A DNA stretch of 14,685 bases from Kiloniellales bacterium (GTDB lineage Bacteria > Pseudomonadota > Alphaproteobacteria > Kiloniellales > JAKSDN01). How positions within the stretch are numbered: the stretch's first letter is position 1; each line of letters begins with the position of its first letter. The DNA lies in the NCBI GenBank assembly GCA_022360075.1, contig JAKSDN010000139.1, positions 1 to 14,685 of the forward strand, in the 5' to 3' direction. A program made the position numbers and the translations under genes. The notes under the pieces were generated by a model. It searched no databases. It was not told where the DNA came from and saw only the letters and a list, made by a program, of their open reading frames with translations. This document shows positions 1 through 6,310 of the stretch, in pieces.

Positions 1-28
1 AGGATGATCATGCAGCACCGTCCGAAAG

Positions 29-61
29 CTCGAGCCAAAATATTCACAAGCTCTCAGGACG
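29..61 (+). repeat. 33-nt companion motif of the palindromic repeat, copy A
   Basis: This stretch begins CTCGAGCCAA and ends with CACAAGCTCTCAG plus four more bases. It reappears in inverted orientation at 5074-5106 at the same 33-nt length with about five mismatches. In both places a palindromic repeat of the same family lies nearby. The window's first bases (AGGATGA) also look like the tail of another palindromic repeat, which would give the order palindrome, spacer, motif in both locations. No coding potential is visible. Function is unknown. Confidence 0.6.
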
Positions 62-73
62 AGGTAAAGCGAT

Positions 74-150
74 GATGGCATTGAGAGAATTCCTCATCCT
101 GAGGAGCCCGCGTGAGCGGGCGTCTCGAAGGACGCACGTCGGTCATCCCA
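74..150 (+). repeat. REP-like palindromic intergenic repeat, copy 1
   Basis: The core runs from about 92 to 134. It has a perfect 6-bp stem GCCCGC (106-111) and GCGGGC (116-121) around a GTGA loop, with the flanks TCCTCATCCTGAGGA and GTCTCGAAGGACG forming an imperfect outer stem. Copy 3 at 5189-5262 matches it nearly base for base in the core, and similarity extends outward from GATGGCA on the left to roughly ATCCC on the right. Its position in non-coding DNA and its hairpin shape fit the dispersed palindromic repeats seen in alphaproteobacterial genomes (recalled knowledge, not searched). It lies upstream of the DUF2160 gene and may end an upstream transcript. Confidence 0.8.
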
Positions 151-202
151 CATACCCGACTTGGTTCACACACGTTCGGTTCAGGGATAAGGAGAGCGCG
201 AC

Positions 203-484
203 ATGGGCTTGACCTGGATGGCCTGGACCTGGCCGACGGCCGCCTTCTTCGGCTTCATCCTGCTGTGCCTGATCGCCATGACGATCTGGGAGCGCGCCGC
301 GCCCGGCGGCGCCCCGCGCCGCGGCATCCTCGGCCTCGACACGACGCGCGGCGACCGGCTGTTCATCTCGCTGCTGGGCAGCGCCTACATCTTTCTCGCC
401 TGGCTCGGCCTGATGGGAACGCCGCTCTGGGCGCCGCTCGCCATCGCGCTCGTCTACGCCTTCGTGGTGTTCCGCTGGGTGTGA
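203..484 (+). CDS. DUF2160-type small integral membrane protein
   Basis: A 93-residue protein with three predicted membrane segments (about residues 10-28, 52-70 and 77-91) and the conserved-looking stretch RRGILGLDTTRGDR (39-52) between the first two. The opening WMAWTWPTAAFF and this loop match what I recall of the DUF2160 family. Family members are often encoded inside glycerol/glycerol-3-phosphate ABC transporter operons, where their role is unknown. No transporter gene is next to this copy: a palindromic repeat lies upstream, and the gene downstream is convergent, only 12 bp away. The ATG at 203 is preceded by AAGGAG at 189-194 with 8-nt spacing, so the start is well supported. Family assignment is fairly sure; function is unknown. 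Confidence 0.82.
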   Translation: MGLTWMAWTWPTAAFFGFILLCLIAMTIWERAAPGGAPRRGILGLDTTRGDRLFISLLGSAYIFLAWLGLMGTPLWAPLAIALVYAFVVFRWV

Positions 485-496
485 GGCGGTACAGGG

Positions 497-748
497 CTAG
501 ACCCGCACGTTCTGCTGAATCATGGCCATCAGCTCGTCCTCGAGCGCGGCCCGGCGGTGACGCAGAGAATCGAGCTCCTGCGCGGCATCCGCCTCGGCCG
601 CCGTGCCTTCCACGCGGCCGATCCGATCCGCCACCTCGACGAAATCATGGACCTTGGCATTGAAGTGCGTGTTGCTCTCCCAAAGCCCGCGCAGCGTCGC
701 TTCGAACTCCCGAAAGCGCTCGACGACGCGAGGATCGAGGTTGTCCAT
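497..748 (-). CDS. YdcH/DUF465-like small helical protein
   Basis: An 83-residue, charged, almost entirely helical protein starting MDNLDPRVVERF. The layout matches E. coli YdcH as I remember it: a first helix ending in a HFNAKVHDFVEVADRIGRVEG-like segment, a short linker, then a second helix with RRAALEDELMAMIQQ (compare KLQLKDEMLKILQQ). This is the DUF465/YdcH antiparallel coiled-coil family of unknown role. The ATG at 748 is chosen because GAAGGAGG lies 5 nt upstream; an in-frame GTG at 763 overlaps that ribosome-binding site and is unlikely. It lies 74 bp downstream of the minus-strand VOC gene and may be co-transcribed with it. Confidence 0.75.
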   Translation of the reverse strand: MDNLDPRVVERFREFEATLRGLWESNTHFNAKVHDFVEVADRIGRVEGTAAEADAAQELDSLRHRRAALEDELMAMIQQNVRV

Positions 749-822
749 CACCGCCTCCTTCACCGCTGTCCTGGATGAGGCAGCAGGCTGGGCCCCTGCG
801 GTCTAGCGCGCCTTGATCTGAG

Positions 823-1242
823 TCACGCGGTCGACGGCGTCTCCGGCGGTCCCTTTAGCTCGACGGTGTTGCCTTCGGGGTCGCTGATATAGAGCGAGGG
901 GCCGCTGCCTTCGGCGCCGTAGCGGCTGACCACCTCGCCGACCTCGACGCCGCGGGACTCCAGGTGGGCGCGCAAGGCCGCCTCGTCGAAGGGTTCCACG
1001 CGCACACAGAAGTGATCCATGTTGCCCCCGCCCTCGCCCGGCGCCGCGCCGCCGGCGCGGCCGATCTCGCCCGCCGCATCGACCAGGTCGATCAGCGAGC
1101 GCCCAGCGCGGAGCTGCACGAGGCCAATCGTGTCGAGGCGGCGCTCCTCGGTGCAGCTCAGGACGTCGCGATAGAAGGCGATCATGCACTCCAGGTCGCG
1201 GACGCGAATGACAACGTGATCGAGCCCCAGGATGTTCAGCAT
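823..1242 (-). CDS. VOC-superfamily metalloprotein (glyoxalase/dioxygenase-like)
   Basis: A 139-residue single-module vicinal-oxygen-chelate protein with two beta-alpha-beta-beta-beta repeats. Repeat one opens LDHVVIRVRDLECMIAFYRDVL with His9, repeat two opens MDHFCVRVEPFDEAALRAHL with His77, and the closing strand SDPEGNTVELKG supplies Glu128. These are the usual metal ligand positions, so it probably binds a divalent metal as a dimer. Substrate cannot be told: glyoxalase, ring-cleavage and antibiotic-resistance enzymes share this fold. The ATG at 1242 is preceded by AAGGAG, and the in-frame upstream extension to 1317 is low-complexity and unlike the family. It is divergent from the dehydrogenase gene across 104 bp, which could hold shared control sites. 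Confidence 0.85.
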   Translation of the reverse strand: MLNILGLDHVVIRVRDLECMIAFYRDVLSCTEERRLDTIGLVQLRAGRSLIDLVDAAGEIGRAGGAAPGEGGGNMDHFCVRVEPFDEAALRAHLESRGVEVGEVVSRYGAEGSGPSLYISDPEGNTVELKGPPETPSTA

Positions 1243-1346
1243 CGGCCTCTCCTTCCACAGTGGGCTTGGCGGGCCTCTTGTCGGGCGCCGGCCTTTCGAA
1301 GCTGGTAGTGTCCCCAAGTCGTTTCAATGGGACGGGGGGTCGTTCG

Positions 1347-2231
1347 ATGTCAGATCCGAAGCCGACGCTCGGCTTCATCGGCCTGGGGCTGATGGGCACG
1401 CCGATGGCGGTCAAGCTGCGCGAGGCGGGCTACCCGCTGGTGGTCTGGGGCCGCACGCCGGCCAAGCTCGCGCCGGCCCTGGCCCTCGGCGCCCGCGAGG
1501 CCGCTTCGCCGCGTGCGGTCGCGGCCGAAAGCGAGGCGATCCTGCTTTGCGTGACGGACACGCAAGCGGTCGAGACGCTGGTCTTCGGCGAGGATGGGAT
1601 CGCGGCCGGCGGCAGCGCGGGCAAGCTCTTGATCGACCATTCCAGCATTCGTCCCGACGCCACCCGGTCCATGGCCGAGCGCTTGGCCTCTGCCTGCGGC
1701 ATGGATTGGATCGACGCGCCGGTTTCCGGCGGGCCGGTCGGGGTCGAGAGCAAGACCCTGGTGGTCATGGCCGGCGGCGAGGCCGCACCCTTTTCCCGCG
1801 CCGAGGCGATCCTGGCCGCCTACGCCGGGCGCGTCACCCGCATGGGCCCGGTCGGCGCGGGCCAGACCACCAAGCTGATCAATCAGGCGCTCTGCGGCGT
1901 CGGCTTCGCGGTGATGGCGGAAATCGCGGCGCTGGCGCGCGATGCCGGGATCGACGCCGAGCAGATCCCGCCGGCGCTCGCCGGCGGGCGTGCCGACTCG
2001 CGGCTGCTGCAGGAGTATCTGCCGCGCATGGCACGGCGCGACTTCGCGCTGACCGCGCGCATCGACATCATCCTCAAGGACCTGGGCATGGTCGCCGACT
2101 TCGCCCACGAGACCGGCAGCGCCCTGCCGATCACCAGCATGGCCGCCGAGCTGCACCGCCTGGCCACCGAGAACGGCCTCGGCGCCGAGGACAACGCCGC
2201 CCTGGTCAGGCTCTACGACCGGCCGGAGTGA
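1347..2231 (+). CDS. NAD(P)-dependent beta-hydroxyacid dehydrogenase (3-hydroxyisobutyrate dehydrogenase family)
   Basis: A 294-residue protein of normal length for the 3-hydroxyisobutyrate dehydrogenase/6-phosphogluconate dehydrogenase superfamily. It shows the N-terminal Rossmann motif GFIGLGLMGTPMA (9-21), the substrate-binding signature DAPVSGGPVG (123-132), the catalytic-lysine segment GAGQTTKLINQ (170-180, Lys176 and Asn179), and the ILKDLGMV helix (242-249). After the second beta strand the sequence is VVWGRTPAK. Arginine (36) here, instead of an acidic residue, is typical of members that prefer NADPH, such as glyoxylate/succinic semialdehyde reductases, but substrate remains inferred. 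The ATG at 1347 follows a GGGGGG run 8 nt upstream. Its stop is only 16 bp from the convergent protease gene. Confidence 0.88.
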   Translation: MSDPKPTLGFIGLGLMGTPMAVKLREAGYPLVVWGRTPAKLAPALALGAREAASPRAVAAESEAILLCVTDTQAVETLVFGEDGIAAGGSAGKLLIDHSSIRPDATRSMAERLASACGMDWIDAPVSGGPVGVESKTLVVMAGGEAAPFSRAEAILAAYAGRVTRMGPVGAGQTTKLINQALCGVGFAVMAEIAALARDAGIDAEQIPPALAGGRADSRLLQEYLPRMARRDFALTARIDIILKDLGMVADFAHETGSALPITSMAAELHRLATENGLGAEDNAALVRLYDRPE

Positions 2232-2247
2232 TTAAGGGCTGCTCGGC

Positions 2248-3237
2248 TCACCGCAGCGCGCGGATCATCGGGCCGATCAGAGACAGCGAGGCCTCGCCGG
2301 TTTCGGGCAGACCGGCCTGGCGCTGGAAAGCCTTGATGGCCGCCTGGCGGGCGCCGCGCTCGCCGTTGACGCCGTAGCCCAGGCGCTCGAGCAGGAGTCC
2401 GATGGTATTCGTAGGCCGCGTGGGCGCCGCGCCATTCGAGCCCCGGGTGGTGCCGCGATCCAGGGCGAGGCCGGCGTTGCGGGCGGCGGCCACGGCCGGG
2501 CTCTTGCCGTTCCTGGGGTCGAAGATCGAGGCCGAGAGCGCGCCGGCGTAGTCGCTGCCGTTCTTCTGGGCGCGGATCGTGTGGATGCCGAGCACCGAGA
2601 CCTGGCCGTCGGCCAGCACCAGAAGCGGCGAGCCGGAGCCACCTTCGACGACGTCGCAGGAATGCAGGATGCCGCGGCCGTTGCCGAACAGGCCCGGGAT
2701 CGGACAGTTAATCCCCAAGGTGATGACGTGGGCGCGGTCGCGCCGATAGCCGGCCTGGACGGCGGTCGCCTGGCCCGCGCGCAGGCTTTCCAAGAGGCCG
2801 GGGTCCAGCGCCTGCATGCCGAGCCAGCCGACCTCCGCGCCGACCGGCTCGGCCAGCGTGATGACCGCCCAGTCGTTGAGCACCTGGTCGAGCTTCGGTT
2901 GCGCCTGCGGGGTGTAGGTGCCGGCGACGTCATAGGACTTGGCGCGGGAATGCTTGAGATAGGTGTCGCGCTGATAGCCGGCGACGAAATGCACGGAGAC
3001 CGGCGGCCACCAGCGGCCCTCGCGGAAGTCGTAGAGACAATGCGCGGCTGTCAACACCACCTGCTCGCCGACCAGAAAGCCGGTGCAGAAGGACTTGCCT
3101 GCGGCGTTGACCCGGCCGATCGCGCTCCAGGGATACTCCACCGCGTCCACGATCAACGGCTCTGCCGCAATGGCCGGGCGAGCCGCAACGAACGCAAGCG
3201 AGGCGAGCAGCAGGGCCCGGGCGAGGCGCAGGCTCAT
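2248..3237 (-). CDS. Secreted trypsin-like serine protease with C-terminal peptidoglycan-binding-like segment
   Basis: A 329-residue protein with an N-terminal signal peptide (hydrophobic core about 8-19, likely cleaved near residue 25 after AIA or AIAA). The catalytic triad of the chymotrypsin/V8 fold is intact: His66 in TAAHCLYD, Asp122 in LNDWAVITL, Ser201 in EGGSGSPL. Cys51 and Cys67 flank the histidine as in the classical disulfide, and Cys178/Cys194 may form a second. The serine motif is GGSGSP rather than GDSGGP, as in some bacterial glutamyl-endopeptidase-like members. After a Thr/Pro/Gly linker (about 262-276), residues 277-329 (LLLERLGYGVNGERGARQ..IKAFQRQAGLPETGE) resemble a PG_binding_1 repeat, which suggests anchoring at the cell wall. 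No strong ribosome-binding site is visible, but the signal peptide supports this start. Confidence 0.85.
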   Translation of the reverse strand: MSLRLARALLLASLAFVAARPAIAAEPLIVDAVEYPWSAIGRVNAAGKSFCTGFLVGEQVVLTAAHCLYDFREGRWWPPVSVHFVAGYQRDTYLKHSRAKSYDVAGTYTPQAQPKLDQVLNDWAVITLAEPVGAEVGWLGMQALDPGLLESLRAGQATAVQAGYRRDRAHVITLGINCPIPGLFGNGRGILHSCDVVEGGSGSPLLVLADGQVSVLGIHTIRAQKNGSDYAGALSASIFDPRNGKSPAVAAARNAGLALDRGTTRGSNGAAPTRPTNTIGLLLERLGYGVNGERGARQAAIKAFQRQAGLPETGEASLSLIGPMIRALR

Positions 3238-3574
3238 GGGGCCGGGTCGATTTCGACGCGAACAGGGTTAACGCGGTGACGACGGATCGACATCGGCCTC
3301 TCGAGACGACAAACAGCCGCCATTTCTATCGCCCTCCCCGGGATAGCGTCAATCGCCGGCGCTCCCGCAAGCTGGCACGCCGGGCCTACGAGAGGCTTAA
3401 GAGCAGGCCGTTTCTCGACCGTCGAAGGGGCCACCGCATCGCCGCACTGGCAGCGCTGCCCGGCCGCAGCTATAGTCGGGTCGGGACGGAGCCAGGCCCC
3501 CGAAATCGCAGGCGAGTTCATCGGGGTTTAACCGGCTTCATGGACAATGAGGATCGGCAACCCCCTGTAGTCGC
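3238..3574. other. 337-bp divergent intergenic region, no gene recognised
   Basis: This gap separates the protease and oxygenase genes, which point away from each other, so it should hold promoters for both. Open frames here are arginine/proline-rich with no recognisable domain and no good ribosome-binding site, and I regard them as spurious. A palindrome GGTTTAACC lies at 3525-3533. A possible sigma-70-like promoter is listed separately. No repeat shared with the other intergenic regions was seen. Confidence 0.5.
3447..3476 (+). promoter_or_regulatory. Possible sigma-70-like promoter for the JmjC-like gene
   Basis: TATAGT (3471-3476) matches the -10 consensus at five of six positions. CTGGCA (3447-3452), 18 nt upstream, is a partial -35. 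It points toward the gene starting at 3575 and would give a leader of about 90 nt. In GC-rich DNA a TATAGT is uncommon, but one match of this quality is weak evidence. Confidence 0.25.
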
Positions 3575-4540
3575 ATGCAGAACGCTTATCTGGCAGATTG
3601 GAGCCGCGAGCAGGCCGCGCTCATGGAGCACGGCATTCTGACCGCGCGTCATCGGCTCCACGAGAGCGAGCTCTTCACCGACGAAGGCTTGATCAGGACG
3701 ATCGAGAGCCATCCGCGCGATGCGCTGGATCTCGTCACCATGGGCACGGACCAGCGCGCCCAGGTCTGGTGCAAGGGCGATATCGGCGATGCCACGGGCG
3801 AGCAGCTCCTCGAGGCGCTGCGCAAGGGCCATCTCTGGATCAACCTGCGGCGCATGACCTGGCATCATCCGGCCTTCGCCGAGATGGTCGACGCGGTCTA
3901 CGGCGAGCTGGAAGCGATCTGCCCGGGCTTCCGCAGCTTCAGGCGCTCGGCCAACATGCTGGTCTCCTCGCCGAGCGCGCTGGCCTTCTATCACGCCGAT
4001 GCCCCGCTCAACATCCTCTGGCATATCCGCGGCCGGAAGCGCTGCTGGGTCTATCCGCCCGACGATCCGAAGTTCATGACGGACGAGCTGCGCGAGATCG
4101 TCTTCACGCCGGGGGAGGTGGGCGAGGAGCTGCCCTACGACCATTCCTTCGACGACAATGCCCTGGTCTACGATCTCGAGCCCGGCGACATCGTGACCTG
4201 GCCGCAGAACACGCCGCACCGGATCGAGAATCTCGAGGGCCTGAACGTGTCGGTCTCCACGGAGCACTACACGGACGAAGCACGGCGCCGGCAGGCGGTC
4301 TTCCTGGCGAACCACTATTTCCGCAGCAAGCTGCCGTTCCCCTTCCGCTCGACCGAGCTCTACGGCCCGGGCCCCTTCCTCAAGGCCAACGCCTTCCGCG
4401 TCGCGCGCCGCCTGGGCCTGGTCTCGCAGGTCGAGCAGAACCCACCGCTCAGCTTCAAGTTCGACTTCGACACGCCGGGTTACGTGCAGTGGTACGAGGG
4501 CGCCGAAGCCGACGTGCCGGGGCCGCCGAAAGCGGCCTGA
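3575..4540 (+). CDS. JmjC/cupin-like putative Fe(II)/2-oxoglutarate-dependent oxygenase
   Basis: A 321-residue protein with a central double-stranded beta-helix (about 125-232). The apparent iron triad is His140 and Asp142 in FYHADAPLN, and His215 in QNTPHRIEN. Lys155 in IRGRKRCWVYPP is placed like the 2-oxoglutarate-binding lysine of JmjC/FIH-type enzymes, and LEPGDIVTWP (201-210) is the typical turn before the last histidine. The N-terminal 120 residues are helical, and the C-terminal 80 residues (RSTELYGPGPFLK and a basic ARRLGL helix) resemble nothing I recognise. Such proteins hydroxylate proteins or small molecules; the substrate cannot be told from context. No ribosome-binding site is evident before the ATG at 3575, and an in-frame stop at 3548-3550 limits extension. 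Not obviously in an operon. Confidence 0.7.
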   Translation: MQNAYLADWSREQAALMEHGILTARHRLHESELFTDEGLIRTIESHPRDALDLVTMGTDQRAQVWCKGDIGDATGEQLLEALRKGHLWINLRRMTWHHPAFAEMVDAVYGELEAICPGFRSFRRSANMLVSSPSALAFYHADAPLNILWHIRGRKRCWVYPPDDPKFMTDELREIVFTPGEVGEELPYDHSFDDNALVYDLEPGDIVTWPQNTPHRIENLEGLNVSVSTEHYTDEARRRQAVFLANHYFRSKLPFPFRSTELYGPGPFLKANAFRVARRLGLVSQVEQNPPLSFKFDFDTPGYVQWYEGAEADVPGPPKAA

Positions 4541-4641
4541 CTTCCGGCTGCTCCGCCGGGTCCGATAGCGAGAAGCACCTCAAGGTGGATCGCCCGGCTC
4601 AGGCCGACGCATAGTGCGCCCGGACCGAAGGAGCGGGCGTG

Positions 4642-5031
4642 ATGCGACGGAGCGGAACAGTGGATCTCGGAAATTTCTCGGTGAGCCTCGCCGTCAAGGA
4701 CCTATCGGCCTCGCGCGCTTTCTACGAGAAGCTCGGGTTCGAGGCCTTCGCCGGCGACGCCAGCCAGGGCTGGCTCATCATGAAGTCGCCGAGCTGCACG
4801 ATCGGCCTGTTTCAAGGGATGTTCGAGAAGAACACGCTCACGTTCAATCCCGGCTGGGATTCAACGGGGCAGGCCCTCGAGCGCTTCACCGACGTCAGGG
4901 AGATCCAAGGCCGGCTCAAAGCCGATGGCGTCGCCTTCGCCAGCGAGGCCGACGAGAGCACGTCCGGCCCGGCCAGTTGCCTGGTCTTCGACCCCGACGG
5001 CAATCCGATTCTCATCGATCAGCACGTGTGA
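4642..5031 (+). CDS. VOC-superfamily protein lacking metal ligands
   Basis: A 129-residue VOC-fold protein with repeat one FSVSLAVKDLSASRAFYEKLGF (12-33) and closing motif FDPDGNPILIDQHV (116-129). The usual first histidine is serine (Ser13), the closing glutamate is leucine (Leu124), and no histidine opens repeat two. It is therefore probably not a metal enzyme; it may bind or sequester a small molecule, as bleomycin-resistance-type members do. I recall a conserved subfamily with the same TFNPGWD and NPILxDQHV motifs, so the absence looks ancestral, not a defect. The ATG at 4642 has AAGGAG at 4628-4633 (8-nt spacing); the adjacent GTG at 4639 is a less well spaced alternative. It follows the oxygenase gene by 101 bp on the same strand. 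Confidence 0.83.
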   Translation: MRRSGTVDLGNFSVSLAVKDLSASRAFYEKLGFEAFAGDASQGWLIMKSPSCTIGLFQGMFEKNTLTFNPGWDSTGQALERFTDVREIQGRLKADGVAFASEADESTSGPASCLVFDPDGNPILIDQHV

Positions 5032-5042
5032 TTCGGCACGTG
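5023..5042 (+). other. Stem-loop over the stop codon of the VOC gene
   Basis: CACGTG occurs at 5023-5028 and again at 5037-5042. Because it is self-complementary, the two can pair into a 6-bp stem with an 8-nt loop that contains the TGA stop (5029-5031). No T-run follows, so a classical intrinsic terminator is not supported; it could protect the 3' end of the message or be chance. Confidence 0.3.
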
Positions 5043-5073
5043 GACCTCGCCAAGAGTTCCTGAAAGGCCCTTT

Positions 5074-5106
5074 CGTACTGAGAGCTTGTGAGCTTGTTGG
5101 CTCGAG
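5074..5106 (-). repeat. 33-nt companion motif of the palindromic repeat, copy B
   Basis: Read on the minus strand this begins CTCGAGCCAA and ends CACAAGCTCTCAGTACG. It matches 29-61 with about five mismatches and no length change. Part of the mismatched interior is an 8-nt tandem (GAGCTTGT twice on the plus strand). On the minus strand it follows palindromic repeat copy 2 by about 30 nt. Confidence 0.6.
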
Positions 5107-5136
5107 TTCTCGCAAAGCGCTGCGGACAAGACTGTG

Positions 5137-5179
5137 CGTGCTTCGAGACGCGTCCTAACGGACGCTCCTCAGCATGAGG
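5137..5179 (-). repeat. REP-like palindromic repeat, copy 2 (inverted)
   Basis: On the plus strand this reads CTTCGAGACGCGTCC, loop TAAC, GGACGCTCCTCAGCATGAGG. GCGTCC (5150-5155) and GGACGC (5160-5165) form a perfect 6-bp stem. The flanks CTTCGAGAC and CTCCTCAGCATGAGG are the reverse complement of the flanks in copies 1 and 3, with one or two changes. The stem bases differ from copies 1 and 3 but stay complementary, so the hairpin is kept by compensating changes. It forms a head-to-head pair with copy 3. Confidence 0.75.
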
Positions 5180-5188
5180 TCCATCTTG

Positions 5189-5262
5189 GATGGCAATAAG
5201 AAAAGTCCTCATCCTGAGGAGCCCGCGCTAGCGGGCGTCTCGAAGGACGTACGTTAGTATTC
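5189..5262 (+). repeat. REP-like palindromic repeat, copy 3
   Basis: The core at 5207-5249 is almost identical to copy 1: TCCTCATCCTGAGGA, then the perfect 16-nt palindrome GCCCGCGCTAGCGGGC (5221-5236), then GTCTCGAAGGACG. Similarity to copy 1 extends left to GATGGCA at 5189 and right to about 5262. It lies between two convergent genes, a usual place for such repeats, where it could act as a two-way terminator or an mRNA 3'-end barrier. Confidence 0.8.
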
Positions 5263-5283
5263 CAAGTCCGAACCAATTTCTTC

Positions 5284-6279
5284 TCACGCCGCCGCGGCGC
5301 GCAAGCGGCGGCGCAGGCGGCGCGTGCCATGGATGAGCTGGACCGCCGATTGGCAGGAGCGGCATTGGCCGCGCAAGCCCGGACCGCCGTTGATGGCGTA
5401 GCGTCCGATCGTCATCGACGCCTCGCCGGACAGCGGTAAAGGGGTCCGGCGCGGCTCGGTCACGGCGCCGAGCTTGAGGCCGCGCTCTCGGGCCACCGAC
5501 ACGACGCGGGCGTCATGGTTGCCGTTGGGATAGGCGATGATGGTGGGCTCGGCGCCCGTGATGCCGGCGAGAAACCGCTGGCATGCCTCGATCTGCGCGC
5601 CGCCTTCGTCCGAATCGTAGACCGTGAGGATGGCATGGTCGACGGTGTGGTTGCCCAGGGTCACGCGCGGGTCGCGGCCGAAATCGACCAGCTCGGCCTC
5701 GGTCATCGGACGGTCGGCCTCGCCCTCTGGCCACAAGACTTCGGCGCCGAAGACCTCGCGCAGGCGAGACTCGATCGCCTGGTGGGGCATGGCCTTCAGG
5801 GCCTCCTGCTCGCGCTCGATCTCGTCCGCGCGACGGCCCTGGCGCAGGCGCTCGCGATAGAGCGCGTCCCACCAATAGCCCCGGCCCTCAATCACGTGGT
5901 TGGCCGAGATGAAGAAGGTCGCGGGCACATCGAACTCGCGCAGCACCGGCAGGGCGCGCAGGTTGTTGGCATAGCCGTCGTCGAAGGTGATGAACGCGTA
6001 GCGCTCGGCGGGGTCCAAGCCCGACAGCAAGTCTTCCGGCGCGACGAAGCGGTAGCCCTGGCTCAGGAAGTAGTCGATGAAGGCGCGGAAGTCGGCGACC
6101 GTCACCGGCTGAAAGGGATCGACCAGGCCGGCCTCGGCCTCGCGCCGGTCCGCGAAGAGGGAATGGAACATGAAGGCCAGCAGGCCGGAGCCTTCGCCGC
6201 CGAGCCGCAAGCTGACGTCCGCAACGCGCCGGTCGAGGCCATGGGCGAGGGGACGGAGCAGAGCCTTCACGCCGGCCAT
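5284..6279 (-). CDS. Polysaccharide deacetylase (NodB homology domain)
   Basis: A 331-residue carbohydrate esterase family 4-like protein. Motif 1 is FITFDDGYANN (96-106, Asp100/Asp101), motif 2 is NHTVDH (210-215, metal ligands His211 and His215), and motif 3 is represented by AYPNGNHD (249-256). An N-terminal region with FMFHSLF (36-42) and a WWDALY insert (136-141) resembles deacetylases found in exopolysaccharide clusters. No signal peptide is seen, so a cytoplasmic site or an unrecognised export route is possible. It would remove N- or O-acetyl groups from the polysaccharide made by the neighbouring genes. The C-terminus is strongly basic (RRLRRRLR). It is last in a leftward run, 29 bp after the Wzz-like gene, with a hairpin in that gap. 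Confidence 0.87.
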   Translation of the reverse strand: MAGVKALLRPLAHGLDRRVADVSLRLGGEGSGLLAFMFHSLFADRREAEAGLVDPFQPVTVADFRAFIDYFLSQGYRFVAPEDLLSGLDPAERYAFITFDDGYANNLRALPVLREFDVPATFFISANHVIEGRGYWWDALYRERLRQGRRADEIEREQEALKAMPHQAIESRLREVFGAEVLWPEGEADRPMTEAELVDFGRDPRVTLGNHTVDHAILTVYDSDEGGAQIEACQRFLAGITGAEPTIIAYPNGNHDARVVSVARERGLKLGAVTEPRRTPLPLSGEASMTIGRYAINGGPGLRGQCRSCQSAVQLIHGTRRLRRRLRAAAA

Positions 6280-6290
6280 CGCGCTGTCCC

Positions 6291-6310
6291 GAAGCCGAAG
6301 GAGCGGCTTC
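6291..6310 (-). other. Intercistronic hairpin between Wzz-like and deacetylase genes
   Basis: GAAGCCG (6291-6297) and CGGCTTC (6304-6310) form a perfect 7-bp stem with a 6-nt loop. In the minus-strand transcript the hairpin includes the first stop-codon bases of the Wzz-like gene and ends 11 nt before the deacetylase ATG, in a region where no good Shine-Dalgarno is visible. No U-tract follows. Confidence 0.4.

Noticed and set aside
112..663. A 183-codon plus-strand frame starting inside the palindromic repeat
   Set aside because: It begins in a repeat loop, is Arg/Pro-rich and overlaps two better-supported genes with good ribosome-binding sites.
3525..3533. GGTTTAACC palindrome upstream of the oxygenase gene as a regulator site
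   Set aside because: A single short palindrome without a second copy or known consensus; kept only as a note in the intergenic entry.
3276..3641. A 121-codon frame in the protease/oxygenase divergent gap
   Set aside because: It has no ribosome-binding site and no recognisable domain, and it overlaps the start of the oxygenase gene in another frame.
4576..4587. Small palindrome CACCT-CA-AGGTG before the VOC gene as an operator
   Set aside because: A single 5-bp inverted repeat is expected by chance, and no second copy or matching regulator gene is in the window.
5032..5283. Clustered repeats in this region as a CRISPR array or attachment site
   Set aside because: There are no regularly spaced identical direct repeats, no cas or integrase gene and no tRNA; the repeats are palindromic and of mixed orientation.
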